Positions 16,201 to 28,772 are shown, numbered from the stretch's first letter. The stretch: 36,541 nt of DNA from Rhodopseudomonas sp. AAP120 (GCF_001295845.1 NZ_LJIC01000206.1:1-36541); one strand, 5' to 3'. Program-made: numbers and translations. Notes: generated by a model not told the origin, from the letters alone.

Positions 16201-16821
16201 CTATCCGGCGTGCGCGTCGGCGTTGCGCCGGATGCCGTCGCCGGCGAGGCGGGGCGATGTCACGAACGACGGGCCCTGCGGATCGGCACCCCGCCATTCC
16301 CGCCGCCAGGCGTTCGGTGTGGTGCCGGTGTGGCGGCGGAACAGGCGTGACAGGTGCGCCTGATCGCTGAGCCCGCAGGCGAGCGCGATCTCCGACAGCG
16401 TCATATCGCTGGTCTGCATCAGCGTCTTGGCGCGTTCGATGCGGCGCTCGATCAGGAAGTGGCGCGGCGCCACGCCGACGCTCTGGTGAAACGCCCGCGC
16501 AAAGTGACCGGGGCTGAGCCCGGTCAGCCGAGCCAGATCGCGCACGCGCAGATTGCCGCCGAGCCGGCGTTCGACATGCAGCAGCACGCGATTGAGCTTC
16601 CAACGCGCCAGGCCGGGGCCGCTGCTTCGTTGTGGGCTGTCGCCGGCGGGCGCATGCCGCGCCTGGACTTCGCGCAGCAGCATCGCCGCGCGGGCGATGC
16701 AGGTCCGTGCCACGATCGGATTGCCTCCGATGGCGGCCGAGGCTTCTTCGAGGAATTCAGCGATCGACACGAAAGGGTCGGCCGTCGTCTCGCCCGACGT
16801 GATGTCTGCTGGCCGCTCCAT
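16201..16821 (-). CDS. AraC-family transcriptional regulator, short form
   Basis: This protein is 206 aa. The C-terminal AraC DNA-binding domain is clear: LRVRDLARLTGLSPGHFARAF as the first helix-turn-helix, and MTLSEIALACGLSDQAHLSR followed by FRRHTGTTPNAWRREW as the second. The N-terminal ~85 residues are short and helical and match no effector domain I recognise. The ATG at 16821 is chosen because a GGAAGG site lies about 11 nt upstream, while an earlier ATG at 16884 has none. Position suggests control of the acyl-CoA dehydrogenase just downstream on the same strand, or of the divergent response regulator. Confidence 0.85.
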   Translation of the reverse strand: MERPADITSGETTADPFVSIAEFLEEASAAIGGNPIVARTCIARAAMLLREVQARHAPAGDSPQRSSGPGLARWKLNRVLLHVERRLGGNLRVRDLARLTGLSPGHFARAFHQSVGVAPRHFLIERRIERAKTLMQTSDMTLSEIALACGLSDQAHLSRLFRRHTGTTPNAWRREWRGADPQGPSFVTSPRLAGDGIRRNADAHAG

Positions 16822-17146
16822 GGCGCTGTGGCCTTCCGTTCGCCGCCATTGCCGAGGGGGCCATGGCTTCTCGTCGTGCGGCATCGAACAGCGTGACGCG
16901 TGACGAGGAAAGTTGCACGAACGTGCCAGCAACAGCCTGCGTAGGTATGGGCGCCATCACACCAAGGTTTAACGGCCGACGGGAATCGCTGCGAAATCCT
17001 GCCGAGCGAGGCGCCGATCGAAGTCCAGCCGGCCCGAGCAAGGGCGGCGGCGACGTAAAACCATCGTATGACTTATCGCCCGCAGGCCGCTGCCGCAATC
17101 TTTGCGGACGTGGGCCCGCACTGCATCACTCTTGAGGATGGCAGCA
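16822..17146. other. Intergenic gap between AraC and response regulator genes
   Basis: No convincing gene is visible in these 325 bp. The gap separates divergent genes and so should hold both promoters. The only structure I see is a small hairpin CCGCA/TGCGG (17093-17107) and the response-regulator ribosome site GAGG at 17134-17137. A short AT-richer stretch (GTAAAACCATCGTATGAC) lies near 17055-17072. Confidence 0.5.
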
Positions 17147-17527
17147 ATGACCATCGGCAAGATCGTAGCGGTGATCGACGACGACGAGAACGTCCGCATC
17201 GCCATCGTGGCCCTGGTGCGATCGCTGGGCTACGAGGCTCGCGGCTTCGCGTCGGCGCTGGATTATCTCGCTTCGGATCTGTGCGGCTCGGCGGGCTGCC
17301 TGATCACCGACGTGCAAATGCCCGGCCTCAGCGGCCTCGATCTGCACGCACGGCTACTCGCCGAGCGCCGAGCCTGCCCGGTGGTATTCGTCACCGCATT
17401 CCCGGAAGCGCGGGCCGAGGCGCGCGCCAAGGCGTTCGGGGCGATCGCCTTCCTGAGCAAGCCGTTCGACGCGCAGGTGATGGTGCAGTGTATCGAGCAG
17501 GCGCTGGCGCAATCGTCCCGGAATTGA
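17147..17527 (+). CDS. Single-domain response regulator (CheY/FixJ-receiver type)
   Basis: This is a 126-aa receiver domain with no output domain. The acidic pocket is DDDE (residues 11-14), the phospho-acceptor is Asp55 in LITDVQMPGLSG, the switch Thr is Thr83 in VFVTAF, and the conserved Lys is Lys105 in FLSKPFD. The sequence resembles FixJ-type receivers. The ATG at 17147 lies 9 nt after GAGG. The ATG at 17138 directly abuts that site and is less likely. No histidine kinase is in the window, so its partner must be elsewhere. It converges on the czcA gene, 45 bp away. Without a DNA-binding domain it probably acts through protein contacts. Confidence 0.9.
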   Translation: MTIGKIVAVIDDDENVRIAIVALVRSLGYEARGFASALDYLASDLCGSAGCLITDVQMPGLSGLDLHARLLAERRACPVVFVTAFPEARAEARAKAFGAIAFLSKPFDAQVMVQCIEQALAQSSRN

Positions 17528-17572
17528 CCGGCCGCAGTGGCACGCGTCGATGGCTCGCCTGTCCGCATCCGA

Positions 17573-21751
<4,179 letters not shown>

Positions 21752-21755
<4 letters not shown>

Positions 21756-23023
21756 CGTGCGCTCCCCCGCGCCAGTGAAAACGGATTGCCGACCAGCCCC
21801 TCGATGGTGGCGACGGCGACGTGGAAATTCTGCTGCGCTTCCTGCTCGCGCAGCTGCGCCTGGGCGACGCTGGCTTGTGCGTCGAGCACTTCGAGCAGCG
21901 AGAAGCGGCCCTGGCCGTAGCCCTCCGCGATCGCGGCGGCAGCGTCGCGTGCCTTCGGGATCGCGGTTTCGCGCAGCACCTTGAGTTCGGCGAGCGCGCC
22001 CTGCAGCGAGTCGTAGGCGCGGCCGGCCAGCACGATCAGCGTATTGCGATTGGCGGCGCGTTCGGCGGCGGTCTTCGCCAGGCTCTCCTGCGCCGACAGG
22101 ATGTTGCCCTGGTTCTGGTCGAACACCGGGATCGGCACCGACACCGACAGCCGCACCGCGTCGTCGTTGGTTTCGTTGTAGTGACGCCAGCCGGCGCTGA
22201 CGCGCACGTCCGGATAGGGCTTCAGCCGCGCCAGCAGCAGTTCGGCGTTGCGTTGCGCATAGACCGCGGTCCAGCGCATCAGCTGTGGATTGGCGTCGAT
22301 CGCCTGCACCACGGATTGAAAGCTCGGCGGCCGCCCGATCGCATCAAGCCGGCCGGCCACGGTCGAGAATTTCGGGGCGGTGTCGCCCATCAGCACCGCG
22401 AGTTCGCGTCGTGCGCTCGCCAGCGTGGCGCGCACGCGCTCACGATCGGCTTTCACCAGCGCTGAGGCCACTTCGGCGCGGCCGGTCTCGGCCGGCGACG
22501 ACGCGCCGGCATCGACCCGCCGCTGCAGCAGCGGAGTTAGTTTGTCGATCGCCGCGACCTGCTGATCGAGGATGCTGATGCGCTGCTGCAGCCCGAGCAC
22601 GCTGACGAAGGCGATCGCGGTGTCGGACAGGATCTCCAGCCGCACCGCGCGGCGCTGGATCGCAGCGACTTCGATACCGGCCTGCCCGACCGCAATCCGC
22701 GCGTCGCGCTTGCCGAACAGTTCGAACAGCTGGCTGATCTGCAGCGTCGACTCGGCCGACTTCGTGCCGCGATAGGTGCCGCTACCGGCCGCGTTGTCGA
22801 GCTCATAGGACACTTCGGGATTGAGCAGCGTGCCGGCCTGGATGCGCTGGCCGGTGGCGATGCCGATGTCGCGCTCGGCGGCGGTCAGCCGCGGGCTGGC
22901 GGCGAGCGCGCGCTGCAGCGCTGATTTGAGCGTGAGAGTTTGTGCATGCGACACGTCGCTCAGCGCGGGGCTGAGCAGCAATGTCAACGCGCACGCGAGG
23001 CGCGTGGCGGACCTGACAAGCAT
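21752..23023 (-). CDS. czcC: Outer-membrane channel of the metal efflux system (CzcC/TolC family)
   Basis: This is a TolC-like outer-membrane factor, 423 aa. A signal peptide (SATRLACALTLLLSPALSDVSHA) precedes TLTLKSALQRALAASPRLTAAERDI, the typical start of the first coiled helix. The duplicated alpha-hairpin regions follow, with GYGQGRFSLLEVLDAQASVAQAQ near the C-terminus, a CzcC/TolC hallmark. It exports metal ions across the outer membrane together with CzcB and CzcA. It is the first full-size gene of the minus-strand operon and lies 55 bp after a small His/Cys-rich gene. Confidence 0.92.
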
Positions 23024-23078
23024 GGATAAAACCTGATCGACGGCAGAGCTTGGGCGCGGATGCGCTCGGCGATGGCGG

Positions 23079-23441
23079 TCAGGTCAGGGTTTTTGGCGGC
23101 GGCGGATCGAGCCCGTGAGCGCGATCGATCAGCGCCGCCGTGGCATGGCTCAGCAGCGTCGCAGCCAGCGTCGTCGCCACAGGCGCGGGGGCAGGGGAAG
23201 CCGGCACCGACACCGAGAAGCAGCTATGACAATGATGCCCGGCGAGCGCGCCGCCGTCGTCGTGGGACGCGCCGTCATGCGCAATCGAGGCGATCTGTAC
23301 GTCGCCGCCGGTGCGGGCGAAGTCGAGATCGCAGGAGTTATGCAGCAGGCCCGACAGCAAATAAGCGGCCGCCATGCACACGACCGCCAGCGCACGGAAC
23401 CTGCGCAGGAGGCGGAAGTGGGATGTCGGCTGCTGGGTCAA
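23079..23441 (-). CDS. Small His/Cys-rich membrane protein heading the czc operon (CzcI-like position)
   Basis: This is a 120-aa protein if TTG at 23441 is the start. A GTG at 23477 would give 132 aa, and neither has a strong ribosome site. A hydrophobic segment (ALAVVCMAAAYLLSGLL, residues 17-33) is an uncleaved anchor or signal. A periplasmic tail with D/H-rich IAHDGASHDDGG and the motif GHHCHSCF (residues 68-75) follows, then an Ala/Pro-rich hydrophobic stretch. The His/Cys cluster suggests metal binding. Small proteins such as CzcI occupy the same place before czcCBA in Cupriavidus, but I cannot claim homology. The function is unknown; a metal-sensing or chaperone role is an inference from motif and context. 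Confidence 0.65.
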   Translation of the reverse strand: MTQQPTSHFRLLRRFRALAVVCMAAAYLLSGLLHNSCDLDFARTGGDVQIASIAHDGASHDDGGALAGHHCHSCFSVSVPASPAPAPVATTLAATLLSHATAALIDRAHGLDPPPPKTLT

Positions 23442-23500
23442 GCTCGGTACTCGGATGGCACGGCGGTCTGGTAACACGTGCAACGACGCACCGTCGAGCC

Positions 23501-23515
23501 GCAATAATATTACGC
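23501..23515. promoter_or_regulatory. AT-rich near-palindrome before the czc operon
   Basis: GCAATAATATTACGC is an imperfect palindrome with a central TAATATTA. It is the only AT-rich patch in this region and overlaps the LysR stop codon (23510-23512). It lies 60 bp upstream of the small czc-operon protein, where a metal-responsive operator could sit. No specific regulator is recognised. Confidence 0.25.
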
Positions 23516-24391
23516 GGTCCCGGTGAGGTCCGACGCGCCGCGGGCATGGAAGAACAGCTCGACCAGCCGGCCCTTCTTGCCGGCGAGCGCGAAGATGCAT
23601 TCGGGCACTTCGGCGCCGAGTTCCGTCACCGGAATCTTGCTGATGCCGTCGGCGCGGCTCGACCCGTGTTCCCACATGAAGCCGATGCCGAGATCGTTGG
23701 CGACGGCTTCGAGCATGCCTTCGCGGGTGTTGACGATCAGCGATGGCTTCGGCCGCAGCCCGGCGTCGCGGAAAGCGCGATCGACGGTGCGCTGCGTCGA
23801 CGAGTCGCGTGGCCGGAACACCAGCGGAGAATTCATCAACTCGGCGAGCGAGACTTGCGCGCGATCCTGCAGCGGATGCGTCGGGTGACACAGCGCCACC
23901 ACGCGCTGCGTCAGGCAGATCTCGCGGCGAAACCGCGTGTCCTCCGGCACCTCGGGCAGCACGCCGATATCGACGCGCTGCTCGACCACCGAAGCCACGA
24001 TGTTGGACCAGCTGCCGATCTCGATCGCGACCTGCACCTTGGGATAGAGCCGCTTGAACGCCGCCACCAGCGCCATGCCGGGCATCGAATTGCCGAGCCC
24101 GACGCGCAGCTCGCCGCCGGCCGGCTCGCCGCGCTGCTGCAGGATCGACAGCGCGTCGGCCTCCACCGCCTGCATCTTGCTGATCGCGCCGTAGAGCTGC
24201 CGGCACAGCGAGGTCGGGATCAGGCTGGCGCCGCTGCGTTCGAACAATGCGACGCGAAACTCGCCCTCGAGGTCGCGCACCAGCTGCGCGACCGCCGATT
24301 GCGACACGCCGATGCGGCGCGCCGCCGCGGCGAACGAGCCGGTCTCGTACACGGCGTTGACCGCCCGCATCCGCGCCGCCGTCAGCGCCAT
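23510..24391 (-). CDS. LysR-family transcriptional regulator
   Basis: This DNA-binding regulator is 293 aa. The N-terminal winged helix-turn-helix reads MRAVNAVYETGSFAAAARRIGVSQSAVAQLVRDLE (residues 8-42), the classic LysR pattern. The C-terminal two-lobe effector domain begins near GGELRVGLGNSMPGMALV. The gene is divergent from the Ugp-like operon with a 136-bp gap, so that operon is the likeliest target. Its end lies only 68 bp from the czc-operon start on the same strand, so control of the metal operon is a weaker possibility. The effector is unknown. Confidence 0.93.
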   Translation of the reverse strand: MALTAARMRAVNAVYETGSFAAAARRIGVSQSAVAQLVRDLEGEFRVALFERSGASLIPTSLCRQLYGAISKMQAVEADALSILQQRGEPAGGELRVGLGNSMPGMALVAAFKRLYPKVQVAIEIGSWSNIVASVVEQRVDIGVLPEVPEDTRFRREICLTQRVVALCHPTHPLQDRAQVSLAELMNSPLVFRPRDSSTQRTVDRAFRDAGLRPKPSLIVNTREGMLEAVANDLGIGFMWEHGSSRADGISKIPVTELGAEVPECIFALAGKKGRLVELFFHARGASDLTGTA

Positions 24392-24440
24392 CTCGTGTCG
24401 AACTCCAAGTCTGCCGTGCCCAAGGAAAACCTGTGTGGAC

Positions 24441-24466
24441 CATAAGCAGAGCTGTTGACTGTTATG
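24441..24466. promoter_or_regulatory. Inverted repeat in the LysR/ABC divergent gap, candidate LysR site
   Basis: CATAAGCAG (24441-24449) and CTGTTATG (24459-24466) form an inverted repeat with one unpaired base. It lies midway between the divergent LysR and ABC ATPase starts, where LysR proteins usually bind. It overlaps a Pho-box-like sequence, so the two readings compete. Confidence 0.35.
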
Positions 24467-24476
24467 TGACCGTCAG
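24459..24476 (+). promoter_or_regulatory. Pho-box-like sequence before the Ugp-like operon
   Basis: CTGTTATGTGACCGTCAG has the layout of a PhoB site: two 7-mers (CTGTTAT and CCGTCAG) with a 4-nt spacer. The consensus half-site is CTGTCAT, so the halves match at 6 of 7 and 5 of 7 positions. The site ends 51 bp before the ATPase ATG. A possible -10 is poor (CTTAGC near 24485). A PhoB role is consistent with known phosphate control of ugp operons, but this is a by-eye match. Confidence 0.4.
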
Positions 24477-24527
24477 AGGCCGGCCTTAGCCCCATGCGTA
24501 TGGATCGCAGGTGAGGGAGCAGGCGGC

Positions 24528-25682
24528 ATGGCGACAATTGAGCTCAGCGGGATCCGCAAATCCTTCGACGGCACCGACGTGCTGAAGGGCGTCGATCTGG
24601 CGATCGAGGACGGCGAGTTCGTCTCGCTGGTCGGCCCGTCGGGCTGCGGCAAGTCGACCCTGCTGCGCATCATCGCCGGTCTCGAGCCGCAGGGCTCCGG
24701 CGAAGTGCGGATCGGCGGCGAGCCGGTCGACGGCGTGCGGCCGAGCCAGCGCAATCTGGCCATGGTGTTTCAATCCTACGCGCTCTATCCGCACCTCAGC
24801 GTGTTCGACAACATCGCGGTGCCGCTGCGGATGAAGCGGCTGACCACGCTGGAGCGGCTGCCGGCGCTCGGCCGGCTGCTGCCGAACCGCACCCGCGTCG
24901 AACGCGAGATCCGGCAGGAGGTCGAGCACGTCGCGGCGCAGCTCGAGCTCACGCCATTCCTCAAGCGCAAGCCCGGCCAGCTCTCCGGCGGCCAGCGCCA
25001 GCGCGTCGCGGTCGGCCGCGCCATCGTGCGGCGCCCGGTGGCGTTCCTGTTCGACGAGCCGCTGTCGAATCTCGACGCCAAGCTGCGGGTGCATATGCGG
25101 GCCGAGATCGCGCAGCTGCATCGCCGGCTGCAGGCGACCTTCATCTACGTCACCCACGATCAGGCCGAGGCGATGACGATGTCGGGCCGGATCGCGGTGA
25201 TGATCGGCGGCGAGCTGGTGCAGGTCGGCCGCCCCGCCGAGGTCTACGACAACCCGCGCGACATCCGCGTCGCCGAATTCGTCGGCAGTCCGAAGATCAA
25301 CGTGCTGCCCGGCCAGATCCGCAGCGACGGCGCGGTCGAGACGCTGGGGCAGCGAATCGGCATCGCCACCAAGGGAATCGCGCAGCCGTGCCGGACCGGC
25401 GTGCGGCCGGAGCGCATCCAGGTCGGATCGGGGCCGTTCGCCGGGCATGTCGTACATGTCGAGAACATGGGCGCCGAGGCGTTCGTGCATATCGGCGTCG
25501 ACGGCCTCACCACGCCGCTGCTGGCGCGGATCGGCGACGTGCGCGAGCTGCCGATGCTCGGCAGTGCGCTGCGTTTCGGCTTCGCGCCGGATGCGGTGCG
25601 GCTGTTCGATGCCGGCGGCAAGCGGATCGAAACCCACGCGGCGTCGGCGGTGCTGCGCACGCTGGAGGTGGCCGGTGTCTGA
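24528..25682 (+). CDS. ABC importer ATPase of UgpC/MalK type
   Basis: This is a cytoplasmic ATPase of 384 aa for the carbohydrate-uptake (CUT1) class. Walker A is GPSGCGKST (residues 36-44), then the Q-loop AMVFQSYALYPHLS, signature QLSGGQRQRVAVGRA, Walker B VAFLFDEPLSNLDAK, H-loop FIYVTHDQAEAM, and a C-terminal TOBE region. The segment after the Q-loop (RLTTLERLPALGRLLPNRTRVEREIRQ) looks about 13 residues longer than in typical MalK/UgpC proteins. GAGGGAG precedes the ATG by about 9 nt. The stop overlaps the next gene. Together with the UgpB-like binding protein this suggests glycerophosphate-type substrates. Confidence 0.92.
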   Translation: MATIELSGIRKSFDGTDVLKGVDLAIEDGEFVSLVGPSGCGKSTLLRIIAGLEPQGSGEVRIGGEPVDGVRPSQRNLAMVFQSYALYPHLSVFDNIAVPLRMKRLTTLERLPALGRLLPNRTRVEREIRQEVEHVAAQLELTPFLKRKPGQLSGGQRQRVAVGRAIVRRPVAFLFDEPLSNLDAKLRVHMRAEIAQLHRRLQATFIYVTHDQAEAMTMSGRIAVMIGGELVQVGRPAEVYDNPRDIRVAEFVGSPKINVLPGQIRSDGAVETLGQRIGIATKGIAQPCRTGVRPERIQVGSGPFAGHVVHVENMGAEAFVHIGVDGLTTPLLARIGDVRELPMLGSALRFGFAPDAVRLFDAGGKRIETHAASAVLRTLEVAGV

Positions 25683-26619
25683 CGCGGTCCTCACGCCCGG
25701 CGCGCTCGCCCTGCCGCGCCCCGCGGCTGCGGGCGCACGAAAGCCGCAGCGACGGCGCGGCGCGTCCGCCTATGCGTTGGTTGGCCCGGCCTTCGTGCTG
25801 ATGCTGCTGATGCTGATCGGGCCGCTGCTCGGCGTCATCGCGCTGTCTTTCACCGACTATCAGCTCGGCGCGCCGTCCTTCGCCTGGATCGGTCTCGCCA
25901 ACTATCAGGACATGTTCGCCGACAGGACGTTCTGGATCTCGCTCACCAACACGCTGACCTATGTGGTGGTCGTGGTGCCGGGCTCGGTCGTGCTCGGCCT
26001 CGGCGTCGCGCTGCTGATCCAGAGCGGCACCGGACTGCGGGCGTTCTATCGCACCGTGTACTTCCTGCCGGTGATGGCGACGCTGATCGCGATGGCGATC
26101 GTCTGGGAGTTCATGCTGCATCCGCAGTTCGGCCTGGTGAACGGCCTGCTGCGCAGCGTCGGCCTGCCGGCGCATGGCTGGCTACAGGAACGCAGCACGG
26201 CGCTGCTGTCGCTGTGCGTGATCGGCGTCTGGCAGGCGCTCGGCTTCAACATGGTGCTGTTCCTCGCCGGCCTCGTCTCGATCCCGAAGTCGCTCTACGA
26301 CGCCGCCGAGATCGACGGCGCCGGCAGCGCCTGGTCGCAGTTCCGGCTGGTGACCTGGCCGCTGCTCGGGCCGGTCACGGTGTTCGTCGTGGTGATCACC
26401 GGCATCCGCTCCTTCCAGGTGTTCGACACCGTGCACGTGCTGACCAAAGGCGGCCCATCCAAGGCCACCGAGGTGCTGATCCACACCATGTACATGGAAG
26501 GCTTCGAGTTCTTCCGCTCCGGCTACGCCGCGGCGCTGACCGTGGTGTTCCTCGTGTTCGTGCTGGCGCTGACCTTGGTCAAAGCCCGGCTCACCGCTCG
26601 TCAGGTACATTACACATGA
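25675..26619 (+). CDS. ABC transporter permease, UgpA-like
   Basis: This inner-membrane permease is 314 aa with about six membrane spans, starting ASAYALVGPAFVLMLLMLIG. The EAA loop, DAAEIDGAGSAWSQFRLVTW, is where the ATPase docks. The GTG at 25675 is chosen because it overlaps the ATPase gene by 8 bp and keeps a short positively charged leader (PQRRRG) before the first membrane span. The stop overlaps the next ATG (ATGA). It pairs with the UgpE-like permease that follows. Permease sequence does not tell the substrate. Confidence 0.91.
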   Translation: MSDAVLTPGALALPRPAAAGARKPQRRRGASAYALVGPAFVLMLLMLIGPLLGVIALSFTDYQLGAPSFAWIGLANYQDMFADRTFWISLTNTLTYVVVVVPGSVVLGLGVALLIQSGTGLRAFYRTVYFLPVMATLIAMAIVWEFMLHPQFGLVNGLLRSVGLPAHGWLQERSTALLSLCVIGVWQALGFNMVLFLAGLVSIPKSLYDAAEIDGAGSAWSQFRLVTWPLLGPVTVFVVVITGIRSFQVFDTVHVLTKGGPSKATEVLIHTMYMEGFEFFRSGYAAALTVVFLVFVLALTLVKARLTARQVHYT

Positions 26620-27452
26620 GCCGCGCGATCAAACTGAGCCCGTGGCCGCTGCTGCGCCACGCCGTGCTGCTCGCCGGCGCGCTGGTGGTGCTGGCGCCGT
26701 TCATCTGGATGCTGTCGACCGCATCGAAGCCGGCCGACGAGATCTATTCCAGCGAGCTGCATCTGATCCCGCATCACTTCGCGCTGTGGGAGAATCTGCA
26801 GGAGGCGTTCGCCAAGGCCGATCTGTGGCGCTTCCTACTCAACGGCCTGATCGTCACCGTGTCGATCTTCGCGCTGCAGATCCTGATCGCGCTGCCGGCC
26901 GCCTATGCGCTCGCCAAGCTGCGCTTCCTCGGACGCGGCACGCTGTTCGCACTGGTGCTGTTCGGCATCCTGATTCCGCCGCAGGCCACCGCGATCCCGG
27001 TGTTCCTGCTGCTGCACAAGCTCGGTGCGCTCGACAGCTACGCGGCGTTGGTGCTGCCGTTCACCATCTCGGTGTTCGGCATCTTCCTGATGCGGCAGTT
27101 CTTCAAGACCGTGCCGGACGATCTGATCGACGCCGCGCGGATGGACGGCATCTCGGAGTTCGGCATCGTCTGGCGCGTGATGCTGCCGGCCGCTATCCCG
27201 GCCGTCACCGCCTTCGGCATCTTCTCGGTGGTGGCGCACTGGAACGATTATTTCTGGCCGCTGATCGTGCTCAACAGCCAGACCTACTACACGCCGCCGC
27301 TTGCGGTCGCGCATTTCCGCAATGCGGAGGCCGGCACCAGTTACGGCCCGCTGATGGCGGCCGCGCTGGTGATCATCGCGCCGTTGGTGATTGCGTTCCT
27401 GCTGGCGCAGCGCCGCTTCATCGAAGGCATCACCCTCACCGGATTGAAATGA
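26616..27452 (+). CDS. ABC transporter permease, UgpE-like
   Basis: This second inner-membrane permease of the CUT1 class is 278 aa. The first span is HAVLLAGALVVLAPFIWML, followed by STASKPADEIYSSELHL, the usual UgpE/MalG opening. The EAA loop reads IDAARMDGISEFGIVWRVML. The C-terminal AQRRFIEGITLTGLK is the standard ending of this family. The ATG at 26616 overlaps the previous stop. A strong AGGAG site for the binding protein gene begins 13 bp after its stop. Confidence 0.93.
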   Translation: MSRAIKLSPWPLLRHAVLLAGALVVLAPFIWMLSTASKPADEIYSSELHLIPHHFALWENLQEAFAKADLWRFLLNGLIVTVSIFALQILIALPAAYALAKLRFLGRGTLFALVLFGILIPPQATAIPVFLLLHKLGALDSYAALVLPFTISVFGIFLMRQFFKTVPDDLIDAARMDGISEFGIVWRVMLPAAIPAVTAFGIFSVVAHWNDYFWPLIVLNSQTYYTPPLAVAHFRNAEAGTSYGPLMAAALVIIAPLVIAFLLAQRRFIEGITLTGLK

Positions 27453-27478
27453 CGTCCTCTCACACAAGGAGAACCAAA

Positions 27479-28759
27479 ATGTTGCGAAGCTGGATGATGG
27501 CGGCGGCGATGTCGCTGGCCGCAGGCATGGCCCAGGCCCAGACCCAGACCGAAGTGGTGCTGCAATATCCGTATCCCGAGCTGTTCAGCGAGACCCATAA
27601 GCAGATCGCGGCGGAATTCGCCAAGGTGCATCCGGAGATCAAGGTCACGCTGCGGGCGCCCTATGAGTCGTACGAGGAAGGCACCCAGAAGGTGCTGCGC
27701 GAGGCGGTGACCAATCAGCTGCCCGACGTCACCTTCCAGGGCCTGAACCGCATCCGCGTGCTGGTCGACAAGAACATCCCGGCGCCGCTCGATGGCTACA
27801 TCGCGGCCGAGAAGGATTTCGACAAGCAGGGCTTCCATCAGGCGATGTACGACATCGGCACCGCCGGCGGCAAAGTCTATGCGCTGCCGTTCGCGATCTC
27901 GCTGCCGATCGTCTACGTTAATGTCGATCTGGTGAAGCAGGCCGGCGGCGACCCGAACAATCTGCCCAATAGCTGGGACGGCCTGATCGACCTCGCCAAG
28001 AAGGTCAAGGCGCTCGGTCCGGACCTCAACGGCATCACTTACGCCTGGGACATCACCGGCAACTGGCTGTGGCAGGCGCCGGTGTTCGCCCGCGGCGGCA
28101 CCATGCTGAACGCGGATGAAACCAAGGTGGCGTTCGACGGCCCCGAAGGCCAGTTCGCCATCAAGCAGATCGCGCGGCTTGTCACCGAAGGCGGCATGCC
28201 GAATCTCGATCAGCCGTCGATGCGCGCGACCTTCGCGGCGGGCAAGACCGGCATCCACATCACCTCGACCTCCGATCTCAACAAGACCACCCAGATGATC
28301 GGCGGCAAATTCACGCTGAAGACCATCGCGTTCCCGGACGTGGCGCAGCCGAACGGCCGGCTGCCGGCCGGCGGCAACGTCGTGCTGATCACCGCCAAGG
28401 ACAAGGCCAAGCGCGACGCCGCCTGGGAAGTGGTGAAGTTCTGGACCGGCCCGAAGGGCGCCGCCATCATGGCGGAGACCACCGGCTACATGCCGCCCAA
28501 CAAGGTCGCCAACGACGTTTATCTGAAGGACTTCTACGCCAAGAACCCGAACAACTACACGGCCGTCAGCCAGCTCGGCCTGCTGACCAAGTGGTACGCG
28601 TTCCCGGGCGACAACGGCCTGAAGATCACCGACGTCATCAAGGACCACCTCAATTCGATCGTCTCCGGCGCCCGCGCCAAGGAGCCGGAGGCGGTGCTCG
28701 CCGACATGACCAAGGACGTCCAGAAGATGCTGCCGAAGACCGTCGGCGCGGCCCGCTGA
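27479..28759 (+). CDS. Periplasmic binding protein, UgpB-like (extracellular solute-binding family 1)
   Basis: This secreted substrate-binding protein is 426 aa. The signal peptide MLRSWMMAAAMSLAAGMAQA is cleaved before QTQTEV. The mature part has the family-1 layout (EIKVTLRAPYESYEEGTQKV, LPFAISLPIVYVNVDLVKQAGG). A C-terminal segment, TGYMPPNKVANDVYLKDFYAKNPN, closely parallels E. coli UgpB (TGYLPITKAAYD...FYEKNPG). The ATG at 27479 has AAGGAG 7 nt upstream; an in-frame ATG at 27449 has no such site. The likeness to UgpB and the two downstream phosphodiesterases suggest glycerol-3-phosphate or glycerophosphodiester binding. The ligand is not proven. Confidence 0.9.
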   Translation: MLRSWMMAAAMSLAAGMAQAQTQTEVVLQYPYPELFSETHKQIAAEFAKVHPEIKVTLRAPYESYEEGTQKVLREAVTNQLPDVTFQGLNRIRVLVDKNIPAPLDGYIAAEKDFDKQGFHQAMYDIGTAGGKVYALPFAISLPIVYVNVDLVKQAGGDPNNLPNSWDGLIDLAKKVKALGPDLNGITYAWDITGNWLWQAPVFARGGTMLNADETKVAFDGPEGQFAIKQIARLVTEGGMPNLDQPSMRATFAAGKTGIHITSTSDLNKTTQMIGGKFTLKTIAFPDVAQPNGRLPAGGNVVLITAKDKAKRDAAWEVVKFWTGPKGAAIMAETTGYMPPNKVANDVYLKDFYAKNPNNYTAVSQLGLLTKWYAFPGDNGLKITDVIKDHLNSIVSGARAKEPEAVLADMTKDVQKMLPKTVGAAR

Positions 28760-28772
28760 GCAACAACGCAAA

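Noticed and set aside
27449-27478. Earlier in-frame ATG for the UgpB-like protein
   Set aside because: It overlaps the permease stop, has no ribosome site and would add ten polar residues before the signal peptide. The ATG at 27479 has AAGGAG at good spacing.
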